Shown here: piece by piece, positions 24,801-36,800 of the stretch
How the letters are laid out: every line of letters begins with the position of its first letter
Numbering within the stretch: position 1 is the first letter of the stretch
From: Bugula neritina
Lineage: Eukaryota; Bryozoa; Gymnolaemata; Cheilostomatida; Bugulidae
Direction: 5' to 3'
Length of the DNA stretch: 64,000 bases
Assembly (NCBI GenBank): GCA_964035545.1
Contig: OZ037766.1
Span: forward strand, 31,937,773 to 32,001,772
Program-made: the position numbers and the translations under genes
Notes under the pieces: model-generated
What the model saw: the letters and a program-made list of their open reading frames with translations, nothing else
Databases searched by the model: none
Told to the model about the DNA's origin: nothing

Positions 24801-27800
24801 GTAAGTGATATGCTACCATGTAAGTGAGATGTTACCATGTAAGTGATATGCTACCATGTAAGTGAGATGTTACCATGTAAGTGATATGTTACCATGTAAG
24901 AGATATGTTACCATGTAAGTGATATGTTACCATGTAAGTGATATGTTACCATGTAAGAGATATGTTACCATGTAAGAGATATGTTACCATGTAAGTGATA
25001 TGTTACCATGTAAGTGAGATGTTACCATATAAGTGATATGTTACCATGTAAGTGATATGTTACCATGTAAGTGATATGCTACCATGTAAGTGAGAGGTTA
25101 CCATGTAAGTGATATGTTACCATGTAAGTGAGATGTTACCATGTAAGTGAGATGCTACCATGTAAGAGATATGTTACCATGTACGTGATATGTTACCATG
25201 TAAGTGATATGTTACCATGTAAGTGATATCTTACCATCTCATATCCTCCACAGGTTGAGGTAATAGACGTCAATGAGAACACCAACAGACCCGTGTTTGA
25301 CCAACTAGCCTATGAGCAGTCAGTGGACGAGTCAGTGCCATCCGGTACAACTGTCCTTCAGGTCAAGGCCATCGACAACGATGTAGCTGTGTCAGACCAC
25401 AGGCTATCTTACTCGATCAGAGGAGGGTCGGGCCTGGGCAGTTTCACCATAGATGATGAAGGTGACTCACTCTAACTCACTCTAACTCATTCACTCACTC
25501 ACGCACTCATTCACTCACTCACTCACTAACTCACTCACTCACTCACTCACTCTCTCTGTCTTCACCACGCCAACTGTATAATACAATGATTTTAAGCATG
25601 ACAGTTTATCCTCCCAGGGGCAGATAACACCTGTTCTCTAGAACCTTCTATATAGATGCTGGTGCTAATTTCTCTAGGTTACATCAAGACGGCCATCTTA
25701 CTAGACCGAGAGACAACGCCGTTCTATTGGCTGACTGTGTTTGTGGAGGACTACGGTTCAGTCCCTCTCTCCAGCTCTGTAGACGTGTACATCCAAGTGA
25801 AGGATGTCAATGATAACGCACCTCAGCCCAGCCAGCCAGTCTACTATGTAGAGGTTAAAGAGAATAGCCCTGCCGACCTCGATGTTGCTCATGTTCTTGT
25901 AAGTTCTCAGTCTAACATTGACCTTGGCATTTGTTGTCTACCTAATTTATTATAAATATTCTACTAGGACTATGATGTATGATTATATTGCATAGTAATT
26001 CATAGCAATTATATAGTAGCATTCATTCATGAATATTACTACATTATATCTACTCTATTATATCTACTTTATTATACCTGCTCAGTGTCATTATCACACT
26101 ATTCTGTACACATATGTTATAATTACTCTGTGTACAACATAAATGCTGGTAACATGAATGTTTAGTATACTATAATTATCTTTTGTTGATAAAAGTATAT
26201 ATTACTTTATCATAGACTAATATCATATTTATTATATTCATATCATTAGATTTTGATATTTATATATTTTTATTTGTATTTTCTTTCTTTATGTTATTTG
26301 ATTTTGAATTATATTTATATTATTGCATTTATATTATTGCATTTATATTATTGAGTTTATATTATTGTATTTGTGTTATTATATTTATATTATTATATTT
26401 ATATTATTGTATTTACATTATTATATTTATATTATTGTATTTATATTATTGTATTTATATTATTGTATTTATATTATTGTATTTATATTATTGTGTTTAT
26501 ATTGTTGTGTTTGTATTATTGTATTTATATTACTGTGTTTATATTACTGTATTTATATTATTATATTTATATTATTGTATTTATATTATTGTGTTTATAT
26601 TATTGTGTTTATGTTATTGTATTTATATTATTATATTTATGCTATATTTAATGTAACTTACAGGCCACAGATACTGATGAAACCTCAGACATAACCTACA
26701 GTATTACTGGAGGAAACACACAGAGTGCATTCACTATTGACTCAGTCACCGGTAAGAGAACTCTACTGTAGCTGATAGCACCACCTGTTGACTGTAGTTG
26801 TCTGCTCTCTGAACCTACTCTGCTCTGTATGCGACGTGTTTGGGTGTAAGGTTACTTGGTGCAAAGCTGCACTGTTGAAGTGCTGTGTTTGTATAATACT
26901 GAGACTATTGAGGGCACTTGAACAATGCTATAACATTCAATATTCAATGCATGGGTGTAATCAGTGGTACACTTGGTTCACCCAGCTCTGCGCAGCCAAT
27001 CCATTGCTTACCTAATCAGCAGCACCTGGACTTGCAGGTGATGCCTATTGCAAGCATCAGCTTTTTCTAGCCTCCCAGTCACATATTGTAAGCTGCATTG
27101 TATTAGTTGTTGTTAGCTTTTGGAATTTAGTCAATAGTCAAGATGCTCTTACATGTTCTGTCTGATTAGACAGTGACATGGGAGTTGTGGCTCCTGTAAT
27201 GAACTTTTTTCCCTGCAGAAATATCATTTTGGGTACAAACTAAGGGTAGGTTGGGTATAGTTGCAAGAATACACCTCACATGTTGGTGTAACCAGGCCCA
27301 TTTATAAATGAAGTTTTGAAAACAATAAAGTAATAGTGTAGCTGAAACAGTATTATTAGTAACTTGTGTAGAGTTGTGTTTCTTCCTCTATAGAACCTTT
27401 ACCAGCTAACTTCAGCTAGTTGGCTAGTTTACTTGACCCTTTCCTAGACTTACAAATTCTGTTCTAGAATATGCTGCCTGTTTTACAGTCACATATATGT
27501 TACATAATTTTGTAGCTTTCAGTTTCAATAGCCATGTCCACTCCTCTGTAACTGAATTCTTCTCTGCCTATTGTTTAAATTAACTGGCTATCTGTTCAAC
27601 ATGCGAAAATGATTTGATTAATGAAAAGTTATTCTATTTTTTAATTTTAAACAAAAGCTTATGTCAAATTATAATAGAAGTCAAATATACTGAAATATAT
27701 AAAATCTAGAACATGTGTAAGAGACATTCATTCATACTGTACCTAGCATACCAAAGGGCATTAAACTGAGATGATAATTAAGGTGTGTTGAGTGAAACAC

Positions 27801-30800
27801 TCAAGTAAGGTGTCTAATGGAAATGCAGACATAAATAGCTAAACTATTATAAATAATGCTGAGTGTTTACATCTTGAGGCTGCCTAAGTGTTTTTAATCC
27901 CCAAGTATAATAATAAGCACAGCAAGCATACATACACATGTTTATACAGTGAAGAGGGCCATTTCCAGACATTCAGCTTTCTATATTCTGCTAGACTCAG
28001 CTATGAGAGTTTATTACCCTAAACAATGCCAGCCTATGAAATAACCTTCAAATCACTTAGAAGATTGCTCTGCATATTGTGAATGTCACTCGTACTCTTG
28101 TGTAGTGAGACTCAACTCTAACTACTGGGGTTCGGCCCCAGTCATCTACAAAATATACCTTTTATTCCTTGCAGTACAAAGAAGTTTCTGATTAAAATTT
28201 TTACAGGCTGATTTTATAAATCCCTTGTATGTCAGTGTTATGTGCCCACAAGTTCATGTTTGTAATTAGGTGCTAGCAACATTATACTGTGTTACATGTA
28301 TTGTAATGTCACTCTACCACTAACTTCTGTGTGTATTACGTTACTATATTGCTTTATTATTATATTAGTATATTATTGTGTTACTCTATGCTTTTCCAGG
28401 AATTATAAAGACCACTCGTAGGACACTGGACAGAGAAAGTGAAGAACTTATCACTTTAGAGGTCAGATTTAAAAAATATTCCTCAATGTCTGTAATATAT
28501 TGGAGTTGCCCTCTTTTTTTCTGGTGACTTTGCATATGCTCCCATAGTCTAAGTTACATGTTAGTTGAAGTATAAATAAATTTTTGGTAGAACTTGGCAA
28601 TCATATTGATACTGTATTTTGCTGCTTTATATATTATGTGTATTACATGTTTATGTATTTATGGTTCAGGTTATGATAAGTGATGGAAGTGCAGGTTCTG
28701 CTCTCTCTTCAACTGTCCAGGTGTGGATAACTGTTACAGATGAGAATGACAACTCCCCAGTATGGAATACTCAGGGAAAACTCACTGTCTCAGTTCTCAG
28801 GTAGGTTGGGGTGTTACACTGTGAAACTCCCCCCTCCCCACACGTCACTTTGTAAAAGTACTTCTGGTCTGTTAATTCTCTGAGTGGGTGACAAGTGTTA
28901 TGTCATTGCAGGTCACATGACACGAGTAAGCCCGTGTACCGAGTGATAGCATTAGATGAGGATAAAGGGGAGAATGGTAACGTCTCCTACTCCATACCAC
29001 AGAGCTCAGACCAAGTTCTCTGGAGGATAGACCCAGTCACTGGTGAACTGTTCCTCAAATCTGATTGGCCATCTTCCAATCAAGTATCTGTGCGGGTCAG
29101 TATACTTAGATATTTGCAGACGAATATTCTCAAAGTGAGTCATCAGTTTTCCTTCAACAGTTTAGTGGTGATAACTTTGGGAATTAATTTACAAGTTATC
29201 AATCCAGTGTTGTGAGTGAGTGAGTGAGTGAGTGAGTGAGTGAGTGAGTGTAGTGAGTGAGTGAGTGAGTGAGTGAGTGAGTGAGTGAGTGAGTGAGTGA
29301 GTGAGTGTAGTGAGTGAGTGAGTGAGTGAGTGAGTGAGTGAGTGAGTGAGTGAGTGAGTGAGTGAGTGAGTGAGTGAGTGAGTGAGTGAGTGAGTGAGTG
29401 AGTGAGTGAGTGAGTGAGTGAGTGAGTGAGTGAGTGAGTGAGTGAGTGAGTGAGTGAGTGAGTGAGTGAGTGAGTGAGTGAGTGAGTGAGTGAGTGAGTG
29501 AGTGAGTGAGTGAGTGAGTGAGTGAGTGAGTGAGTGAGTGAGTGAGTGAGTGAGTGAGTGAGTGAGTGAGTGAGTGAGTGAGTGAGTGAGTGAGTGAGTG
29601 AGTGAGTGAGTGAGTGAGTGAGTGAGTGAGTGAGTGAGCGAGCGAGCGAGCGAGCGAGTGTAGTGAGTGAGTGAGTGAGTGAGTGAGTGAGTGAGTGAGT
29701 GAGTGAGTGAGTGAGTGAGTGAGTGAGTGAGTGAGTGAGTGAGTGAGTGAGTGAGTGAGTGAGTGAGTGAGTGAGTGAGTGAGTGAGTGAGTGAGTGAGT
29801 GTAGTGAGTGAGTGTAGTGAGTGAGTGAGTGAGTGAGTGAGTGAGTGAGTGAGTTAGTGAGTTAGTGAGTGAGTGACTTTTGATGAGGTATATTTTTAAA
29901 GCTTCGAACGACTGACCTTGAACCTTTCAAGTAACTTTTTATAATATTTTTGTGTAATTTTTTTATATTTTACTTGTGTTTGTTGAATTAACTCCCCTGT
30001 GTGTATATTTAGACTGCCGAGTTGTTTCGCATATGGGTAGGTCTACTCCAAAGACTGTAGCATTTTGTAGTCTTTGCGTTTCATTCTATCATCATGTAAA
30101 CATAACCCCATATCTTTACTTACCGCATGCACTCACTTTTACCTGCAAACAGTTGCATCAACTAGATTGTATATGTGATTAGCTTGGTTAAACTGGAGTC
30201 GTCTTCACAAACAGTCGTTGCATATTTGGACTAGGTTTACCTAGTAGAGGTCATTTATAAGGTCAACTTGTCAAGTACAACACCTCCATACGTGTGGCAG
30301 TGTACATAGCATTGTCTTTCTAAGTCATTATATTTAAATTCTTAGTCTTAGACACTACAACAATTTACGTCTTTCTCTGAGCATGCTCTGTAGACTCCTA
30401 TAGATCACAATCATCTTCTTATTCTTATTCACGTCCATTGTTTTATTTCTTTTAGTTTTTGAAATTATTTTTAGAATTATGCCCCTTTTAATTGCAAAAT
30501 GAGTTAAAATAATTTGTCTACACTGCTAGTCATTAGAATGCCTATGCTATGAAGTCTTGCCGATAACGTGTAACCTTCGCCTTGACCTTTAGTAAACTTT
30601 GCTACTATTTTATATCATAACACAAAGCTCGGGTATCTATGTTGCAGGTAAGGGCTGCTGATGCTGGCACTGTGCCCAGGGATTCACTGCTGGATGTACA
30701 CTTCGAGCTGGTAGATGACGCTGTGCAGTCAGTATTCGTACCTGAGTTCTCGTTTATACCATCTGAGATATTGTTGGAGACGGTGCCTGTGTTTGAGATA

Positions 30801-33800
30801 GTAACTCTGGTGCAGGCTACAGATGCTGATAGTAACAAACTCTGGTATAGCATTGTCGGTACGTACGCTGTTAGTATTAACACTTGCTTCTGCATCTTTC
30901 ATATCACGATGCTTGTGTCAGTTTGCTTTAACATAATTTTTTCGTGATGTGGAATTATTCTAGATGGGGCGGATCAAGATGGGTTCCCCATGTTCTCCAT
31001 CCAACCCCTGAATGGAATAGTAGAGGTGGCTGGGAGACTAGACTATGAGACTAAATCTGAGTATATACTTAACATCTCCGCCACCGATGGATATAACACA
31101 GGCTATGGCTTGGTAAGCTAGTAGTTGGTTATATGTAGTAGCTTGGTGAGCTAGTAGTTGGTTATATGTAGTAGCTTGGTGAGCTAGTAGTTGGTTATAT
31201 GTAGTAGCTTGGTGAGCTAGTAGTTGGTTATATGTAGTAGCTTGGTGAGCTAGTAGTTGGTTATATGTAGTAGCTTGGTGAGCTAGTAGTTGGTTATATG
31301 TAGTAGCTTGGTGAGCTAGTAGTTGGTTATATGTAGTAGCTTGGTGAGCTAGTAGTTGGTTATATGTAGTAGCTTGGTGAGCTAATAGTTGGTTATATGT
31401 AGTAGCGTGGTGAGCTAGTAGTTGGTTATATGTAGTAGCTTGGTGAGCTAATAGTTGGTTATATGTAGTAGCTTGGTGAGCTAATAGTTGGTTATATGTA
31501 GTAGCTTGGTGAGCTAGTAGTTGGTTTTGAGCTAGCTATATACTCCCATCTCCTTCGTGTGTGAACTGATTATCTGCCATCTTGTAGCTACCCATTAAAA
31601 TATCCAACGTCAACGAGTTTCAGCCTCAGTTTGACAAGCGGCTGTACGAGGTGACAGTGAGAGAAGATATACCAATAGGAAGTGACATCATTCAGCTGTC
31701 GGCAGATGACAAGGACGCTAACGACGTGCTCGTCTACCTTCTACATTCGGCTAACAATAACAACAGCTACACGCTCTTCGGTGTTGACCATGAGACAGGT
31801 TGGTGGGGCAACTCTTACTTTGTCTGCTTTTTATTTCATCCATTCGTTGACCTGTATTTGTATTTTATTTCCTTCCTGTTCAATTTCAGCACCATGATAA
31901 CACCTTGAATTTTATTGATATAATATGCTCTCTGCAACGTAACTTCAAAAACATGTACTTTTTCATGTCTTCATTGTACATTTTCACTTATTCTTCTGTT
32001 TACTATTTAAATGTTTGATATTATCCAGGAATCGTCTCCACATTGCGTTCTCTCGACCATGAAACTGCCCGCCGCCATGAACTTGTGGTTAAAGTGAATG
32101 ACAACGGGTTCAAAGAATACTCGGACTACGCTAGGATCATCATCAACGTGGAGGCTAGTAGCACAGTGACTGTTTCTCTAGCCTGTGATTGGATGACACA
32201 TGTTGACTGTTTCTCTAGCCTGTGATTGCATGACTCGGACATGACGTTAGTCTGACTTAGCTCTCCTGAGTACAACTAAGTGTTTCTTTTGCAGGACAAC
32301 AATGACCACGCCCCCAAGTTCATAGCCGATGTTCTCACCAAAAGTATTCACGAGCGCGCAATCCTTGGAACTAAGGTTATAGCCGTGCAGGCTACAGACA
32401 AGGATAAAGGGGATAACTCCAGGATCCAATATTCTCTGCAGTCAGGTATGTTTGCCGGTTGCTACCTGAAATGTGTTGTCTGGTTTGACTGTTGGATTGC
32501 GATGTACGCTGTTACGAGCACCGCACACATTTGCCTTTGCTGCATTTATACCATTTCCTTTGTCGTCACGCAGAAAACTGCACTACGATCAACGATTGTA
32601 ACTCCAAAGGTAATTTCTCATATCTCATTGGTTGCGTTGTGTAACAGTATGTGGTTGCGTTGTGTATCATACATACATAGTCCGTGGTGGCCTTGTGTTT
32701 TAGTAAATCCTTGTGATTGTCTCCCCCTTGTGACACCTGAACAGTTGAGAGAGTGCTGTTCAAGATTAGTACATACTTTATATACTTACCCACATTATTT
32801 CTTATTCTTTCTTCTCCAACACAAGTGTTTATGAGTTATTTCAGTGAAGCTACATAGCCATCATTTACTAATCTCTTGAAAAACAATTCCTAAAAAGTTT
32901 TGCTGCTTTGTCCTTTTATATACTTACAGTATTTTATTTACCATACGCAGTCTTGCAATAATGTGTTAGATAAATTCTTACTTCTGCTAAATATTTAATT
33001 GTTAATATTTAGTTTGTATGTCTGTCAAAAATCTACTTTTTTGATTGGCTGTGATGAGTGAATTCAGCTTCTTACTCCATCTTCATCTCAGGGTTGGATC
33101 CAGCTGTTACCCCATGTTTTCAAGTTGACGGCATGTTTGGACTCGCAATTCTGATTTAAGTGCATTTTGTGATTTGCAATCTATTGTTTAGTGTATCCAA
33201 CTTATTCATTTTGCTGCATTGTTGAAGCGACACAAGTTGAGTTGCGGGTGGGGGGGGATGAGAAGGATTATCATCTCATGTAACTGTGTTTCAGGGAATG
33301 TGGGCTACACATTCAACATTGATGCCAACCTCGGAATAGTAACTCTCGCGAGAAAGCTGGATCTCAAGGTCAGGTCGCAGTACGAGTTGACAGTAATGGC
33401 CAACGATATGGGTACACCCCAGCTCAGCTCCACGTGTCTCGTGAAGGTAAGATAACTTCCGCTTCTCACTACTGAGTACTACACGTTCATGAGATGATGA
33501 CTCCTAGTCTAACTGTCACGTTTCACGTCTGATAGGTGTTTGTCACTGTTGCTGATGAGCGGCCGCCTTCTTTTGTATCGACGTCGTTTACGGTTGAAAT
33601 ACGCGAAAATGAGCCAATAGGAACATTTGTTACAGCCTTGAGTGGAGAGAGCCAATCAGCTTTAACCTACGAAATAGTTAATCCAGGTTAGTTTTACTTT
33701 ATTCACTTATACATGTTAACATGTTTTATTAGTGAATAAATGATTGTCACCTTAGATAGAAGGTATATGTCTACCCCTAAAATAGCTATCCACCCCTAAA

Positions 33801-36800
33801 AGGGTCACAGGGGGGAATGTGGCAGCAATCTGCTGTACTAGGTTTAGTTTGATCCCGCACATTTCTAAGTTCAACATTGTACTTTGTTAAAACTTCTACT
33901 CTCAACTTCCTGTAAGGAAACACTGATGTAAACGCTGTGTGATTTCTTTTCTGGAATATTCTTTGCATGACTTGCAGATACATCAGGTTTGTTCTCAATC
34001 AACCCCAACTCGGGAATTTTGACGAGCAACGCCGTGTTTGACTTTGAGAAGAGATCAGTGTATAATGTGTCTATAAGAGCTACAGACATCATTGGACACC
34101 AGGTGAGTGTAGTGCACCGGTGTTATGTAATACAGGTATAGTATCAGTGTTATGTAATACAGGTATAATACTAGTGTTATGTAATACAGGTATAATACTA
34201 GTGTTATGTAATACAGGTATAGTACTAGGGTTATGTAATACAGGTATAATACTAGGGTTATGTAATACAGGTATAATATTAGTGTTATGTAATACAGGTA
34301 TAATACTAGTGTTATGTAATACAGGTATAATACTTGTGTTATGTAATACAGGTATAATACTTCTGTTATGTAATACAGGTATAATACTAGGGTTATGTAA
34401 TACAGGTGATGCTGTCAGTCGCTGTCCACATTATTGACCGGAATGACAACCGGCCATCCTTCACTCAGTCTGTCTACAGAGGATACGTCAGCGAAGGAGC
34501 GCAAGGGGGTGCTGTCGTACTCACCAATGACTCAGTACCCCTGATACTCTCAGCTGAGGACAGGGACTCTAACCTCAACGCCCTCCTTCTGTACTCCATT
34601 GTTGGAGCTGAGGCTAGCCGTTACTTCAGCGTAGACAGAAACACCGGAGCTGTACGAACTGTAGTCACTCCAGACAGGGAAATGAAGTCAGAGTTTGAGT
34701 TCTCTGTGCAAGTCAGAGATCAAGGTAGGGTGGGGCTCTTCTTCTGCCATAGTTAGAGTGCGTATTTATAATGTTCTTAGTCTATATTGTAATCTTATGT
34801 TTTATTCGTAAATGTTGTGTTCTTCTTTTGGACTGATGTATACTAACTCTTGTGTTACAGCCCCATTCCACGAGACAGGTAGTGTATAGTGCACACAACT
34901 CCATCTAGATGTAGTCCTACGTTCACGTCACATATTATTTCACTATTTCTATGCCTTGCAGTCTATTGCCTGCTCACCCTGTTTCCTATCATTGTTACAC
35001 CCCTGGACACATCCACCCCCTTTCCCCCTTCCTCTTGCCATCCACCTCTTGCACTATACATGTTACCTACTGACTGAATGTTGACATTGATACATCATTA
35101 GCCCCTAATCTCATTTTCCTCATTTGTCTATTCTACTCCTCCCACTTCCTGCCAATTGTTAAATCAAATGCCTTCTTATATCTGTCTTTCTCACACATAC
35201 CCGATATCATTCAACAAGAACTAAAACTAAACCAGCATGTGAAATCTGTTTGCATGCAATCTTGTGTGACGTAACGAACCCTGTACCCCGTACATTGCGT
35301 AACACCCATGCAGTTGTCTTCTCTTGCATGTTTTAGCCCTAGACTCTCAGTTCTTGAATGCCCCATGGCTTGGTGTACATTCAGGTAGAGTTGAGTTTGC
35401 TGTGCAGTACTAAACCCCACCTCTTGTTCTATGCTATGTGCCCCGTTTTCTCCTCTTTTATACTGTTTTATACGAGATCTAATCAAATGCAGTCTTACCA
35501 TTTTGCTATAAACTTTAACTGTTGTCAACAAATGAATTGTGTCTTTTTGTGGCGTTTGTTTAACCTTTGAACTCGTGCACAGTGTGAGTGTGTACAGTTG
35601 TGACTTCATCATTCATGTTGTTTCAAGTTGCGGATTCAGGATCACCGGAAATCGTATTTGATTCCCAGGTGGTTCCCAGGTCACCAAACCATTTTGGAAT
35701 TAATTTTATTATTTTTAATAATTTCTGTCATGTTCAATGCCGCTTGAAGCAGTGTGAGTGTGAAGAATTCGCTCTGACCTCACATCCTACTAATACTCCA
35801 TGTTGTGTGCCGGCAGCATTTCACAGGAAGTGTATTCTGCAGGTGAGGAGAGTTTATCTGCTGCCAATCCTGCCCAGGTCATCATTACAATCGGAGACAT
35901 TAACGACACCCCACCTGTCTTCTCCCAGACCAACTCACAGGTACCTATACCCTCAATAACTGACTCATCATCACTCGTACTGAAGCTGGTTTCTCTGCTC
36001 ACAACACGAATCTAAGTTCAACTCATATTGCAGCTGCTACACACTTTTTTTTTAATTTTGTACTTGAAATTATTTATAGAAGCCGAGTTCAATTTTGCGA
36101 GCTGTTTTTGCTTCTTGTTTCACACATAGTTAGAGTCAGAGTTTGCTGATTAGGCAGCGTATCTTCTGTTGGTGTGTTTGTAGACGACTCTACTGACCCC
36201 CACATATGAAGGTGTCATGGTGCATAGAGCCGCTGCTAAGGATGAGGATCTAAACACTGAGTTGACCTACGAGATTGTCAACGGCAATCTAAACAACAAG
36301 TTTGCAGTTGAGAGGCACACTGGTGTCGTTTATGTTAAAGACCCTTCAAACCTTCGCTCCAGCTACTCTTTGGTTGTGAAGGTAAAAATTGTGGTTGTCT
36401 CAACTGAAAGGCGTAGTTTCCTATAAGTTTAGTGTTGATTAGTAGAAAGTTTTTCCGGCAACAATTTAGGTTTTGTAAGTAATTTTTTATGTTAAATGGT
36501 TACTTTAAGTTCAGTTCATTGGGAAGCAGCACTTTCATTTTGCTTATAAACTTTTCTTTGCATAACTGTTAAGACTTTATGTACATTATACACATGATAC
36601 ACATGTTATACACATACACATGTTATACACATACATGTTATACACATACACATGTTACACACACTTCCTATATATACACTGTAGGTAAGTGACGGTGTGC
36701 ATGACGCTGTGTACAGTCTCATGATCAGTGTGATCGAGACCTCCAACTCTGGTCTCGCATTCACAGAGTCAACTTACACTGGAGAAGTCATTGAGAATAA

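Noticed and set aside
26291-26694. Three overlapping Tyr/Ile/Leu-rich frames resembling membrane proteins
   Set aside because: All three frames of a 14-bp AT repeat are open; hydrophobicity comes from the base composition.
32164-32232. Doubled block gactgtttctctagcctgtg as an exon or regulatory pair
   Set aside because: A simple duplication just after the GC donor of exon 26; both copies lack a frame that fits the flanking exons.
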